From NCBI GenBank assembly GCA_002715965.1, contig PBAL01000096.1:1-50758 (forward strand): a stretch of DNA of 50,758 nt, read 5' to 3'. This DNA comes from Verrucomicrobiales bacterium (GTDB lineage: Bacteria > Verrucomicrobiota > Verrucomicrobiia > Limisphaerales > JAYPXF01). Positions 1-9,610 of this stretch are shown in pieces (the first letter of the stretch is position 1; the number at the start of each line of letters is the position of its first letter). The notes under the pieces were generated by a model. It was given only the letters and a program-made list of their open reading frames with translations. It ran no database searches and had not been told where the DNA came from. Position numbers and translations under genes: made by a program.

Positions 1-2
1 CC

Positions 3-1295
3 GATGACATGGGCAGCCTCACCCAGCTCTACACCGACAAGTCAATCGATTGGCTGGAAAACAAGCGTGACGCGAAGAAGCCATTCGTTCTCTACCTTGC
101 CCACACGATGATGCACACGATCATTGATGCCTCGCCGAAGTTTCGCGGCAAATCGGCCGGTGGACTTTATGGGGATGTGGTTGAGGAATTCGATTACGAG
201 ACCGGCCGTTTGCTGGACAAGTTGGATGAACTCAAACTGAGCAAGGACACGCTCATCATCTACACCACAGACAACGGGCCTTGGAATCAGCCCAGGTATT
301 ATGAACACAAGAAAGGGCATCCGGAGGGCTCCATCTTCTGGGGCGAATCGGGCCCCTTGCGAAACGGAAAGGGTTCACCTTACGAAGGCGGTTATCGGGC
401 AGCCTGCATCGCGCGCTGGCCGGGCAAAGTGTCAGCGGGGCGAGTGAATGACAGCGTTTGGGCAACCATCGATTTCCTCCCGACCTTCGCCAATCTCGCG
501 GGATTCAAGGTGCCGACCGATCGACCGATTGACGGCATCGATCAAACGGATCTCCTCTTGGGCAAAGGCGCGAACGGGCGCGACAGTTTCTACTTCGACA
601 ATGCAGGAATTCGGATGGGCAAATGGAAATACCTTCGCGCGAATGCCCATTTCTTCGGATATGCGGTGGAAGCCGATCGTGCAAAGGAGGAGGAACTCTA
701 CGATCTCGATGCGGACATTGGAGAGTCCAAGAACCTTGCCGACAAACACCCGGAGATTCTCGCTCGCCTGCGGAAGAAAACAGAGGAGTACATTGCCCGC
801 AAGCCAGGCGCTCCTCCCGGGATTGCGTTGAAGGTCAAACGATTGAAGGGACGGATTCCATTGAAATCCAACGTGCTGTACAAGCCCGAAAGTTCGCCGG
901 AAATAGTCGGAAAAACGGTGAGCATTTCTGCGACCATCAACGCGGATAAACCGAATGGCGTAATCGTCGCGCAAGGTGGATCACTGGTGGGATACTCCCT
1001 CTATCTGAAAGAAGGGAAATTGGTTTTCGGAGTTCGCGTGAAGAGCAAGCTCAAGGAACTAAAGTCGGACGCGGTCGTGACCGGCAAAAGGACAAGCGTC
1101 GAGGCTCGCTTGGACAAAGACGGAACCCGGACATTGATCGTGAACGGGAACGAGTATTCGACTGATGGACCGAAGCTGGACCCACAACCTGCAATGGGAC
1201 TCTCAACGGGTGAGGATCAGGGCCCGAATGTCGGGAGTTACAAGGGTGAGAAGTTTAGTGGAACCATTAAGGATCTGATTCTAAGCGTGCAATAG
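3..1295 (+). CDS. Arylsulfatase, C-terminal part (5' end outside window)
   Basis: This is the C-terminal two thirds of a secreted sulfatase that would hydrolyse sulfate esters on glycans. The frame is open to the window edge, so the ATG at 9 is internal and the formylglycine motif lies upstream, unseen. Visible sulfatase features are the TTDNGPW segment (metal-binding Asp-Asn), followed by an LRNGKGSPYEGGYR loop and the RPIDGIDQTDLL segment typical of the C-terminal subdomain. The last 140 residues or so are rich in beta-strand-like segments and resemble the LamG/concanavalin-like domain often appended to planctomycete and verrucomicrobial arylsulfatases; that domain call is by resemblance only. 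It is one of five sulfatases in the window. No sulfatase-maturing enzyme gene is present here. Confidence 0.9.
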   Translation, partial: DDMGSLTQLYTDKSIDWLENKRDAKKPFVLYLAHTMMHTIIDASPKFRGKSAGGLYGDVVEEFDYETGRLLDKLDELKLSKDTLIIYTTDNGPWNQPRYYEHKKGHPEGSIFWGESGPLRNGKGSPYEGGYRAACIARWPGKVSAGRVNDSVWATIDFLPTFANLAGFKVPTDRPIDGIDQTDLLLGKGANGRDSFYFDNAGIRMGKWKYLRANAHFFGYAVEADRAKEEELYDLDADIGESKNLADKHPEILARLRKKTEEYIARKPGAPPGIALKVKRLKGRIPLKSNVLYKPESSPEIVGKTVSISATINADKPNGVIVAQGGSLVGYSLYLKEGKLVFGVRVKSKLKELKSDAVVTGKRTSVEARLDKDGTRTLIVNGNEYSTDGPKLDPQPAMGLSTGEDQGPNVGSYKGEKFSGTIKDLILSVQ

Positions 1296-2080
1296 CGAAT
1301 TCAGGCGTGGTCGGAAACCGTTGCGGCATGTCCTTTCAAAGAGGCCGGCACGTTCTGGCTCCGAATTGGGAGGTTTCATCCGGTGCCAGCCAAAAATGGA
1401 TGACGCGTTCTCCCTAACCCAACCGTCTCCCGGCAATGTCACCCCTCCGGGGTGTTCTGAGATTGTGCCAATACATTTGTGGGTAACGGACAGCCTGCGG
1501 GGAGAGGGATTGCAGGTGGGGGGGGATTGTTCTCAATTTGGCAACGCGTCATCTGCCCGAAGATTCGTGTCTTCACATTCTACAATTCCTCAAGCGTTCG
1601 GCTGGAGCAGGCGCGTTCGAGAGGTGCCCCGAATTGAGTGGGTTTTCTGTGTCGCGAGTTCATTGAGCAGTCCGGCCAATACCAGCCGTGAATACGACCC
1701 CACCGAGCTTGCCTCGCTGGGGACAAAGTCTGGCTGGCTAGCGGGCAGGTTCATCGAGGAGACCCCATTGGCCTCGCGCCAATTTTGAACCAGATTGATT
1801 TCTGGATTCGAAATCCTATTCCCCATCCAGACGGACTGGATGGGGCCGCTTGATTCCGGCGACCGAGATTAGCTGCCAATCTTGTTCACCATCAGCACCA
1901 GGCCGATAGGGGCCAGAAATCAGGAATGGATTGCACTCGCATCCGAACTCCATAGAAACGACCAGATTCGGCGCAACCTCGAATGCGCCTGACCGGAGGT
2001 TGAACAAGACGATTTCCTGGGCATTCGATCAGACCCCGCACCGTGTATATTTGGCGCGTCAAGTGGGGGACCTTCGGAAC
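1296..2080. other. Intergenic region with degenerate repeats, no supported gene
   Basis: This 785-base stretch lies between a sulfatase and the 3' end of the SNF2 gene. Open frames exist on both strands, but none has a convincing start or a recognisable protein. It contains a CACCCCTCCGGGGTG palindrome at 1440-1454. Around it are a CTCCCTAACCC-type tract near 1411 and a GGGGAGAGGGA tract near 1499, a pairing I recognise from noncoding repeats in Verrucomicrobiota. A minus-strand frame at 1816-2007 is open for 63 codons but has no family resemblance that I can see. Confidence 0.6.
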
Positions 2081-5000
2081 TCACTCAAACAGATCCTGAA
2101 TCTCCTCCCAGGTCAGATTGTCGCCCAAGGTCTCCTCGCCACCCAGTGTCCCAGCAACCAATGCCCGCTTCTTCTGCTGCAATGCGAGGATCTTCTCCTC
2201 AATCGTATCGCGGGCGATGAGTTTGTAGCTGGTCACCACGCGTGTCTGGCCGATGCGATGGGCTCGGTCGGTTGCCTGGTCTTCAACCGCTGGATTCCAC
2301 CAGGGATCGTAGTGCACGACAGTGTCCGCGCCGGTAAGGGTCAATCCCACACCGCCAGCTTTGAGACTGATTAGGAAAACTGGGATGTTTGAGTTCTCCT
2401 GAAACTTCTGAACCACCTCACCGCGGTTGGTGGTTCCTCCATCCAGATAACAAAACGGAACTTGTTCTGCAGTGAGCTTGTCCTTCAGCAATCCCAACAT
2501 CGTGGTGAACTGACTGAAGACCAGCACGCGATGGCCGCCGTCAATTGCCTGTTCGAGAAGTTCGCCGAACATAGAGAGCTTGCCGGAGTCTTTCGCAGCA
2601 AAGTCCCTGTCCTTCATCTTCAACAAGCGTAAGTCGCAGCAGATTTGGCGCAACCGTAGCAGCGCATTGAGGACAATCATCTTGCTCTTGGCCACGCCTT
2701 GGGCGCCAACGGCATCCATGACCTCCTTGCGACTGACGGCAAGCACCTGCTCATAGATCTCCATCTGATCGCGTGTGAGTTCGCAGTAGGAAATCTGTTC
2801 CATCTTCGCGGGAAGATCTTTCGCCACCTCGGTTTTCAATCGGCGAAGAATGAACGGTCGTAATCGACGGCTGAGGCGTGCTTGAACTCGCTCGTCGCGA
2901 TCCCGTGTGATTGGCTGCTCGTAGCGTTCCTTGAATTCCTTGGCGGAGCCGAGGTATCGAGGCATGAGGAAATCGAAGATACTCCAGAGATCCAGGACTG
3001 AGTTCTCCATGGGTGTGCCGGTCAGGACCAGTCGGTGCTCGGTCTTCACTGCCTTCACCGCTTGGGAGTTCTGCGTATCCCGATTCTTGATGTGCTGGGC
3101 CTCGTCGAGCACCACCGTATCGAACTTGAACTCGCGATACTTCTCAGCATCACGCCGGATCAAGGCATAGCTCGTGATGACCAGATCACTGCTCTTCACT
3201 TCTTTGAACCGCTTCTGGCGGTTGGAGCCGTGCAAGGCCACCACCTTGAGTTCCGGGGTGAATTTCTTGGCTTCGGCGAGCCAGTTGAAGACGAGCGAAG
3301 TGGGACACACGATCAGAATTGGACCCGAGAGTTGAGCACGCGTGTGGCAGGAAGAAACAAAGGCGAGGGTTTGTAGCGTTTTGCCCAGGCCCATTTCGTC
3401 CGCGAGAATTCCACCAAATGCGTTTTCACGCAGGAACTGCATCCAGGCAACACCGTGGCGCTGATAGGGACGCAACACGTTCTCGAGATGCCCGAGTGGC
3501 GGACATTCCAGTTTCGTCTCCCCACTCTGCCTCGCGGCTCGCTCTCGCCACTGTTGCTCGGCTTTCACCTTCCATCCCGGTTGTTGGCGCAGCGTGGCAT
3601 CCACAAATGCGGATTGAACCGAATTCAGGCGAAAGCCATGCCCAAACTGTTGCGGCGCGCAGTCCTTGATGACTTCGTGGAATTCCTCGAAGGCATTGAC
3701 ATCGATCAACGCTGTTCGCCCGTTGTCCAGTCGAGTCGATCCAGTGCCGGACATGAGCAGACGTTGAATCTCTGTGGCTGAGAACTTCTGGCCGTCTGTT
3801 GAAGCCAACGACATATTCAGTTCAAACCAGCTTTCATCCGAAGTCCGAATTTCGAACTCCGGCTCTAGGCGCTCGAAGTTCTGCGAGGTTTTGCGATTGA
3901 GCCCCTTTTCCTGTGTCACCTCCCATTCGCGATTCATCCATGGGTATTCCTTGGCGAAGAAGGCGATCACCTTGCCTTCTCCGTGGAGATTCCAACGCCC
4001 CATGTCATCCGGCCCGGTGAAGCCAGCGTTTTTCAGTTGTTCGCCAGCGGACATTTCAGCGGGGAAGTCGCGAGTGGAATATCGGGTGGTGCACTTCGGA
4101 TCGGGCAGCCAGAGAGACTCGTCCTTCGAGGTGACACCGATGACAATCACGCGTTGCCCATAGGTGCATTGCAAGCGTGCCTGGATACGATTCAGATCGC
4201 CGGTGAGTTCCAGGGAGAACTGTGGCGGTTGGGGTTCCAGCGTGAACTCATCAATGGTGAAATTGGCATCCACCTCGCTTTCCGCTTCGAGGATTGCCAA
4301 TTCCTGACTGAGGAAGAATGGAACTCTGGATCGGGGGAGTCGTTCCGTCTCCTTGAACACGCCGCGAAACTGCTGAGGCAAGGCAACGGGGGCCAATGTA
4401 TCACCGAACAAGGCCCAAAGTGCTTTCCCTTCGATAAGCAGGGGATCCGCGTAGTGTTCGGGGAGATTCATGCGAATCAGACCACTGGTCTCCAATGTGA
4501 TTTCGATAGGAACGCGCCAAGGCTGATTCGTTACCTTGATGGGCTGTTCCTTCCCAAGGCGCACCCGGGGATGATCGACAAGGACATCCAACAGTTGAGT
4601 CAATTCGTGGAGGTCCAGGAGCAATCCGCCGGGCGTCTCATTGCCAGCCAGATACTCCACCTTGTCCAGCAACTTGTCATCTTCCTCAGAAAGGTCGAAG
4701 GGAAGATTCATGGGCAAGGAACTCAACGGTCCCCTTCCTTTTTTCCACTTCCCTTCGAATCGGACCATCACCTGTCCGCGCTGGACGCCGGTGGCGAAGA
4801 CAGGAGGAAGCACAACGGAGATTTCAACAGGCTCTCCATTGTTCCCGCGCTGCATCTTCGGGCCCGGTTCAAGCTCCGGATCGAAGTCAGCTTCGTGTGG
4901 TTCAGGCTCAGCCGGCTTTGACGGTGCCGGAATCGGAGCAGTGCGAGCACGCTTCTTGGCTTTCTGTTTGTTCAGATGATGAAGCCCCACGGCCACGGAA

Positions 5001-5290
5001 TGCGCACAGATCACACCCGCCTCTTTCGAGGCATCACAACCACATAGATTGTCGATGCTTCTCACACTCCTGATAACCAAACCCGCGCGATACGACGAGC
5101 CATCCTGAACCACGCCTTTCAGCAAGGGATCTGCCCAGTTCGACGAAAGCACCTTGCCCTTGCCCAGCAGGCGACGCGCAGCATGCACCGCTTCATCCCC
5201 TGCGGCTTCGGCAAAAAACGCCTCGCTCAGCTGACCAACGCTCACTGCGCGATAATGCCGAATTCGACACGGGGTTGGCAAGCGGACCAA
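2081..5290 (-). CDS. SNF2-family helicase with SWIM zinc finger
   Basis: This is a 1069-residue DNA-dependent ATPase of the HepA/SNF2 type, expected to translocate on duplex DNA and remodel protein-DNA complexes. A SWIM finger (CxC followed by CxH) sits near residues 83-102. A long middle region, about 150-600, matches bacterial SNF2-associated segments. The motor follows: DEMGLGKT (motif I, about residue 630), DEAQ (motif II, about 728), LTGTPMENS, and the C-terminal lobe with GGVGLTLTGAD and DRAHRIGQ near 1008. The longest start is TTG at 5290, with an in-frame TAG only about 40 bases upstream; a GTG 15 codons in is possible. A long perfect hairpin lies just upstream at 5298-5351. The cellular target cannot be told from sequence. 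Confidence 0.95.
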   Translation of the reverse strand: MVRLPTPCRIRHYRAVSVGQLSEAFFAEAAGDEAVHAARRLLGKGKVLSSNWADPLLKGVVQDGSSYRAGLVIRSVRSIDNLCGCDASKEAGVICAHSVAVGLHHLNKQKAKKRARTAPIPAPSKPAEPEPHEADFDPELEPGPKMQRGNNGEPVEISVVLPPVFATGVQRGQVMVRFEGKWKKGRGPLSSLPMNLPFDLSEEDDKLLDKVEYLAGNETPGGLLLDLHELTQLLDVLVDHPRVRLGKEQPIKVTNQPWRVPIEITLETSGLIRMNLPEHYADPLLIEGKALWALFGDTLAPVALPQQFRGVFKETERLPRSRVPFFLSQELAILEAESEVDANFTIDEFTLEPQPPQFSLELTGDLNRIQARLQCTYGQRVIVIGVTSKDESLWLPDPKCTTRYSTRDFPAEMSAGEQLKNAGFTGPDDMGRWNLHGEGKVIAFFAKEYPWMNREWEVTQEKGLNRKTSQNFERLEPEFEIRTSDESWFELNMSLASTDGQKFSATEIQRLLMSGTGSTRLDNGRTALIDVNAFEEFHEVIKDCAPQQFGHGFRLNSVQSAFVDATLRQQPGWKVKAEQQWRERAARQSGETKLECPPLGHLENVLRPYQRHGVAWMQFLRENAFGGILADEMGLGKTLQTLAFVSSCHTRAQLSGPILIVCPTSLVFNWLAEAKKFTPELKVVALHGSNRQKRFKEVKSSDLVITSYALIRRDAEKYREFKFDTVVLDEAQHIKNRDTQNSQAVKAVKTEHRLVLTGTPMENSVLDLWSIFDFLMPRYLGSAKEFKERYEQPITRDRDERVQARLSRRLRPFILRRLKTEVAKDLPAKMEQISYCELTRDQMEIYEQVLAVSRKEVMDAVGAQGVAKSKMIVLNALLRLRQICCDLRLLKMKDRDFAAKDSGKLSMFGELLEQAIDGGHRVLVFSQFTTMLGLLKDKLTAEQVPFCYLDGGTTNRGEVVQKFQENSNIPVFLISLKAGGVGLTLTGADTVVHYDPWWNPAVEDQATDRAHRIGQTRVVTSYKLIARDTIEEKILALQQKKRALVAGTLGGEETLGDNLTWEEIQDLFE

Positions 5291-5297
5291 GGACGAC

Positions 5298-5351
5298 GCC
5301 CCGAAGTGGGCAGCTCTAAAGGTGGTGAGCTAGGGCTGCCCACTTCGGGGC
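5298..5351. repeat. Long perfect hairpin upstream of the SNF2 gene
   Basis: Arms 5298-5313 (GCCCCGAAGTGGGCAG) and 5336-5351 are exact reverse complements. Pairing continues inward with one G-T wobble to give about 21 paired bases and a 12-base loop. It starts 8 bases before the TTG start of the SNF2 gene on the opposite strand. There is no T-run on either side, so a classical terminator is not supported. It could be an RNA hairpin in the SNF2 leader or a palindromic repeat unit. Confidence 0.75.
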
Positions 5352-5527
5352 TCACTCTGACCTGCCTTAAAACCCATGGCGTTGCCCTGGCTGGCTTAGC
5401 GCTGGCCCGTTGGGCCGATGTGCATGGTCGATTCCTCCGGATCGAATGTGCGAAACCTCAATTCCTCTGCGCCACTTGATACGCCCACTCTGAATCAAGG
5501 CTTCTTTGCCCCGATACACCGCTGCAC

Positions 5528-6565
5528 TCAATCGAGGCACCCATTCACAAGTCTATATTTGCGGATACTCGTCCGCCAGTCATTGCGCCGGTCGGCATTT
5601 TCGTAAATCAGGAACAGATGACCGTCATGGCGGTAGAACTGGAATTTCTCAATGACACCCTCTGTGCCAATGGGGCCCGCAACTTCCTTATTAAACTCGA
5701 TGTCTTGAAACAAAGGATCCGAACTCAGCGCAACGGCGATTCGATAGGAGGATGATACGCGTTTGGAAAGATAGAACAGCGGGTGCAGCCCATTGAAACG
5801 AATTCGGCTGTCGAGGTTTCCTCCAGTTCTTGCCGCGGCCCAGTCGGGCCGAAGCAGGCGGATCGGATTCTCCGGATGCTTGCGGAGCAGTTCAATTCCG
5901 CGTGTTTGCTTGTCGATGCGAATCTCCGCCCAGCCGTTCTGCCCCGTGCTGCCCGAACAAAGTGTGTCATACAGTTTCCAGATTCTCAATTCGTCCTCAT
6001 TTTCAAAAATCTTCACGAAGCCGCAGTCCGATTCGATGCTGCAACCCTTCTCCCACGGCTGAGAGGCGCCAATCCGGAAATGTTCGTCGGTCACAAACGG
6101 CCCTTTGGGCTTCGAAGCAACGGCAGCGCGCACGCGTTTGCCGGTCGAATAGAACAAGATGAAGAACTCATCAGATGCCTTGATTGCGAGATGGACGCTG
6201 GCCCAGCGATCGCTTTGATACGGATCGAGCACCTTGGTGCGTTCGCTGACCTGGAGCAAATCCAGGTCAAATTCCCGGACAAAGCTCTTCCACTGCCCTT
6301 CCTTCGCTCCGCAATAGAGCCAGGTTTTGTTTTCGTGATGCTTGGCTAGATGTCCGTTGGAATCAAACAGGAGCGCGCCGAAATGGTCGTTTGTTCCGGT
6401 CAACCGATCCGAGTGAAAGACCTGCTTCAGTTCAACACCGCCAACCTTCAGATCATTCGTTTGCCCGTTGGCTTCGATGCTCGTAATCAGACAGGCCAGC
6501 AGAGGCAGAATGCGGCTGGTGATGATTCCAGCGGCCGTTCGATACCTGAAGCGCGCCATCATCAT
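5528..6565 (-). CDS. Secreted beta-propeller, glycosidase-like protein
   Basis: This 345-residue protein has an N-terminal signal peptide ending near the ANGQ segment. The rest has repeated short beta-type segments such as SVHLAIKASDEFFILFYST and KPKGPFV, reminiscent of the five-bladed propellers of GH43/GH32-like glycosidases. I cannot identify the catalytic acids with confidence, so the substrate is unknown. The start is taken at 6565 because that ATG overlaps the TGA of the upstream PQQ-propeller gene in an ATGA arrangement, which indicates translational coupling; two further ATGs follow immediately. The longer frame to 6610 would run into the upstream gene and lacks a signal peptide at its start. 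Confidence 0.75.
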   Translation of the reverse strand: MMMARFRYRTAAGIITSRILPLLACLITSIEANGQTNDLKVGGVELKQVFHSDRLTGTNDHFGALLFDSNGHLAKHHENKTWLYCGAKEGQWKSFVREFDLDLLQVSERTKVLDPYQSDRWASVHLAIKASDEFFILFYSTGKRVRAAVASKPKGPFVTDEHFRIGASQPWEKGCSIESDCGFVKIFENEDELRIWKLYDTLCSGSTGQNGWAEIRIDKQTRGIELLRKHPENPIRLLRPDWAAARTGGNLDSRIRFNGLHPLFYLSKRVSSSYRIAVALSSDPLFQDIEFNKEVAGPIGTEGVIEKFQFYRHDGHLFLIYENADRRNDWRTSIRKYRLVNGCLD

Positions 6566-7908
6566 TTTTTGCTCAAGTCGTAGCAGCGGATTTCCTTGTC
6601 GTTGCGGCAATACACGCGCTTGTTTGCCAAGGCTGGATGGGACCAGACCAACATTCGGCCACTGACACGATGAGTCGGTTCGATGATGTAAGTGCGGGCA
6701 ATCTCCTCGTAGCCATTCGGGGACAAGCTCGCAGTGATCATCTCGCCATGGTCATTGAAGATGAGCGTCTGCCCACTCGGTTCATGATGAACAGTGAAGG
6801 CGCTCTGCCACGCACCACGACCTGAACCGTTTGCCTTTAGAAGTGGTTTGGTCGATTCCCACAGCCGTTCGCCCGTGCGGATGTCGACGCAACGGAATTG
6901 GCCGCGACGTCCACCGGAGTAAACATGGCCGTCTCGCAAGTAAGCGGTGTTCATTACGCCAGCTACGCCCTTCTTTGGTGAAGGCACCCAGGCAAACTTG
7001 GTGGACTGGTTGTTTTCTGTCACGCGAATGGCGGCTGATCTGCCGTTGAACCCCATCACCCAAACCAGATTTTCGTGAACTCGAGCCGCACCGATCGACA
7101 TTGCGAATGATGGCCTGAAAGTGGCGTACCAATGCCGCTTGCCAGAATCGGGATCCAAGCCACTGATTCTGTCCGAATCCCACACGATCAATTGGCGCAA
7201 ACCATTGATTTCTTCGATGACCGGTGTTCCGTATCCCGGCTTGGGGGCAGACAACGCCCGCCATTTCTCTTCCCCAGTCTTGCGATCAAACGCCACCACC
7301 GTGCTCCCCTTGCCGCCGACCGTGCAAATCAGCAACTCTTTGTGCACAATCGGATGAGCTGCTGTGCCCCATTCCTGCATCTCAAGGCCGTAGTCCGTGA
7401 CGAAATTCTTTCGCCACAGGACTTTCCCCTCGTCAGCGCTGAGCGCCAACAAGTGCCCCTCGGCGCCAAGCGAATAGACAATGCCTTCGTGAATCAATGG
7501 TGTGCATCGTGGGCCAATCGCATAGAGCACCACCGACGAGTACGGCGCATCGTATTTGTGCTCCCAGACGATCTTTCCGGTTCGTTCATCCAGGCACACG
7601 ATACGCTCATCACCGGGCAACGATTCACGAACGAAATTCGGATTTTGCCCCTTCGGCAGTTGTACGGATCCCACGGGTTTGCCGCGACGGTCGGCAACAT
7701 AAACCCTGCCCTTTGCCACCGCTGGTCCGCAGTATCCTCCGCCCAATGGCGTTTTCCAAAGCAGGCGCGGTGGTGTGTCCAATGAAACGCCGGATTCCCT
7801 CCAGACCCCATCGCGCTTAGGGCCGAGGTACTGCGGCCAATCGTCGGCCGGGATTGCCGGGCAGAGAAGACCCAGAAGAATTACCGCAAGGCTGCGAGTC
7901 ATGACCAT
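6562..7908 (-). CDS. PQQ-like beta-propeller protein, secreted
   Basis: This is a protein of about 448 residues with a signal peptide (MVMTRSLAVILLGLL) followed by DWPQYLGPKRDGVW, the usual opening of PVC-group PQQ-like propellers. Blade repeats follow with motifs such as GGGYCGPAVAKGRVYVADR, YSLGAEGHLLALSADEGKVLW and HVYSGGRRGQFRCVDIRTG. The fold is that of BamB and PQQ dehydrogenases, but no dehydrogenase motif is obvious, so enzymatic activity is uncertain. The start at 7908 is preferred over the longer frame to 8043 because the signal peptide begins there and AGGA lies about nine bases upstream. It is the first gene of a two-gene operon with the propeller protein at 5528-6565 and is divergent from the gene at 7967. 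Confidence 0.9.
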   Translation of the reverse strand: MVMTRSLAVILLGLLCPAIPADDWPQYLGPKRDGVWRESGVSLDTPPRLLWKTPLGGGYCGPAVAKGRVYVADRRGKPVGSVQLPKGQNPNFVRESLPGDERIVCLDERTGKIVWEHKYDAPYSSVVLYAIGPRCTPLIHEGIVYSLGAEGHLLALSADEGKVLWRKNFVTDYGLEMQEWGTAAHPIVHKELLICTVGGKGSTVVAFDRKTGEEKWRALSAPKPGYGTPVIEEINGLRQLIVWDSDRISGLDPDSGKRHWYATFRPSFAMSIGAARVHENLVWVMGFNGRSAAIRVTENNQSTKFAWVPSPKKGVAGVMNTAYLRDGHVYSGGRRGQFRCVDIRTGERLWESTKPLLKANGSGRGAWQSAFTVHHEPSGQTLIFNDHGEMITASLSPNGYEEIARTYIIEPTHRVSGRMLVWSHPALANKRVYCRNDKEIRCYDLSKK

Positions 7909-7966
7909 GTGCACGAGTCCTACGAAATGCTCTCGCCAATTGCCAACGAATTGATCCAATGAGTGC

Positions 7967-9334
7967 ATGAACTTAATCCGAATCGTTGGAATCGTCTGCC
8001 TCAGTTCCTGTGTTATCGCCAATGCCGCAAAACCGATCGACATCGGCTCCCGTCGTGAACTCTTCGTTGGAGATCAATTGGTCGGCAGAATGGAAAACGT
8101 GAATTTCCGGCTCCACGAACCACGTCCGGGGCAACGCCCGAAGAGCCCCTTGCCGATCGTCTACGGCACGATCATCAAGGACGGCGACCTGTATCGCGGC
8201 TACTACCGGGATGTTCGGAAGGGCTATAAGGGGAAACAGCACGACGGACATCCAGGTGAGATCACCTGTTACGCGGAAAGCCGTGACGGCCACGAATGGA
8301 GCTTCCCACAATTGAACATCATCGATGCGGAAGGGATGCACGGTCGAAACGCGATTTGGGATGGCAAACACATGTGCAGTCACAACTTCTCCCCGTTCCT
8401 CGATGCCAATCCCAAGGCACCAACCGAACAGCGATTCAAGGCACTCGCGGGCGTGCTGGCGAGTGGTGGGCTCCGTGCCTTCAGTTCTCCGGACGGAATT
8501 CGTTGGAAACTTCTTCAGGACGAGGTGGTGATGAAGCCCGTTGGCGGCTATTCCTTCGATTCGCAGAACGTTTCCTTCTGGTCAGTCGCGGAAAACCAAT
8601 ACGTCTGCTATCACCGAACTTTCCAGACCCCGCATGGAAAGCTACGCACGGTTCACCGGCGAACCTCCAAGGATTTTATCAACTGGACCCAGCCGGTGGC
8701 CATGAATCCCAATCTCCCCAAGGAACACCTCTACACCAGCCAAACCCATCCATACTTTCGCGCGCCACACATCTATGTCGCGACCCCCACCCGCTTCCGA
8801 CCCGATCGAGGCAGTTCGACAGACATCCTTTTCATGTCCACTCGTGCAGGGTCGACCCATTACGATCGACTATTTACGGAGGCCTTCATACGCCCGGGTC
8901 GCGATCCGAAACGCTGGGGCAATCGTTCCAATTACGTCGGGCTGAACGTCGTCCCCACCGCTCCCGGGGAAATGAGCATCTACCACAAGGACGGCTATCG
9001 CTACACCCTGCGCACCGATGGTTTCATCTCGGTTCGCGCGGGGGCGACAGCGGGTGAACTGATTACCAAGCCAATCCGTTTCAGCGGGTCGAAGCTCGAG
9101 ATCAACTACAGCACCTCCGCAGCCGGCGGATTGCGGGTCGAGATTCAGAATGCCAATGGTCAGGCGATCCGGGGTTTCGGTTTGGGAGATGCGAAAGAAT
9201 TGGTCGGAGACACCATCTCGCAACAGGTGGAATGGAAGCATAAATCCGATCTCGGAAAACTTGCCGGCAAGATTGTTCGCCTCCGGTTCTCGATGCTTGA
9301 GGCCGATCTCTACTCGTTTCGATTTCACAATTGA
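7967..9334 (+). CDS. Secreted propeller protein, glycoside-hydrolase-like
   Basis: A 455-residue protein with a clear signal peptide (first 21 residues). The next 330 residues resemble the family of PVC proteins with a five-bladed propeller related to GH32/GH43 enzymes. Characteristic segments are GSRRELFVGDQLV near the N-terminus, CYAESRDGHEW, FSSPDGIRW and STRAGSTHYDRLFTEAF. The last 110 residues look like a beta-sandwich (KPIRFSGSKLEINYSTSAAG onwards). Substrate is unknown; sugar-chain hydrolysis is an inference from fold and neighbours. It is transcribed away from the PQQ operon with 58 bases between the starts. Its stop codon lies right at the breakpoint of a truncated GH18 gene on the opposite strand. 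Confidence 0.85.
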   Translation: MNLIRIVGIVCLSSCVIANAAKPIDIGSRRELFVGDQLVGRMENVNFRLHEPRPGQRPKSPLPIVYGTIIKDGDLYRGYYRDVRKGYKGKQHDGHPGEITCYAESRDGHEWSFPQLNIIDAEGMHGRNAIWDGKHMCSHNFSPFLDANPKAPTEQRFKALAGVLASGGLRAFSSPDGIRWKLLQDEVVMKPVGGYSFDSQNVSFWSVAENQYVCYHRTFQTPHGKLRTVHRRTSKDFINWTQPVAMNPNLPKEHLYTSQTHPYFRAPHIYVATPTRFRPDRGSSTDILFMSTRAGSTHYDRLFTEAFIRPGRDPKRWGNRSNYVGLNVVPTAPGEMSIYHKDGYRYTLRTDGFISVRAGATAGELITKPIRFSGSKLEINYSTSAAGGLRVEIQNANGQAIRGFGLGDAKELVGDTISQQVEWKHKSDLGKLAGKIVRLRFSMLEADLYSFRFHN

Positions 9335-9337
9335 ACA

Positions 9338-9526
9338 GCCTGTGGCAGCGAAATTGATCAAATCGGTCACACCTCGCAGCATGGTGTTATCGAATCCATC
9401 CAGGCGGCAATCAGGAAGGTAACCGATCAACTTCCGATCGGGCTTGTCTTGGGCGGAGGCAAAAGCGATCGAAGCCAAAAGAACGAGAAGCGCGCACGTC
9501 GCGAGATCGGGGCAGCTTTTGTTCAA
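9338..9526 (-). pseudogene. N-terminal fragment of a GH18 chitinase-like gene
   Basis: On the minus strand a signal peptide (LLVLLASIAFASAQD) is followed by RKLIGYLPDCRLDGFD and LRGVTDLINFAATG. This matches the first strand and helix of GH18 chitinase-like enzymes, in which a GYxPDxRL opening and a GxTDLI segment are usual. Similarity stops after about 63 codons, at the 3' end of the neighbouring plus-strand gene, and the remaining frame is simply antisense to that gene. The catalytic DxxDxDxE strand is missing, so no active enzyme can be made. The start would be TTG at 9526. I read this as a gene remnant left by a deletion or rearrangement. Confidence 0.6.
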
Positions 9527-9610
9527 TCGACCGGGATTGATCTCGCGAGTTTGCGTCGCTCCGGGCTCGATTCAAGATCGAAGCTCCGCTAAGACTTCAA
9601 CTCTCGGCAT

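Noticed and set aside
1321..1788. 155-codon plus-strand ORF
   Set aside because: Its translation (SLTQPSPG, DSLRGEGLQ) is typical of translated noncoding repeats and has no family features.
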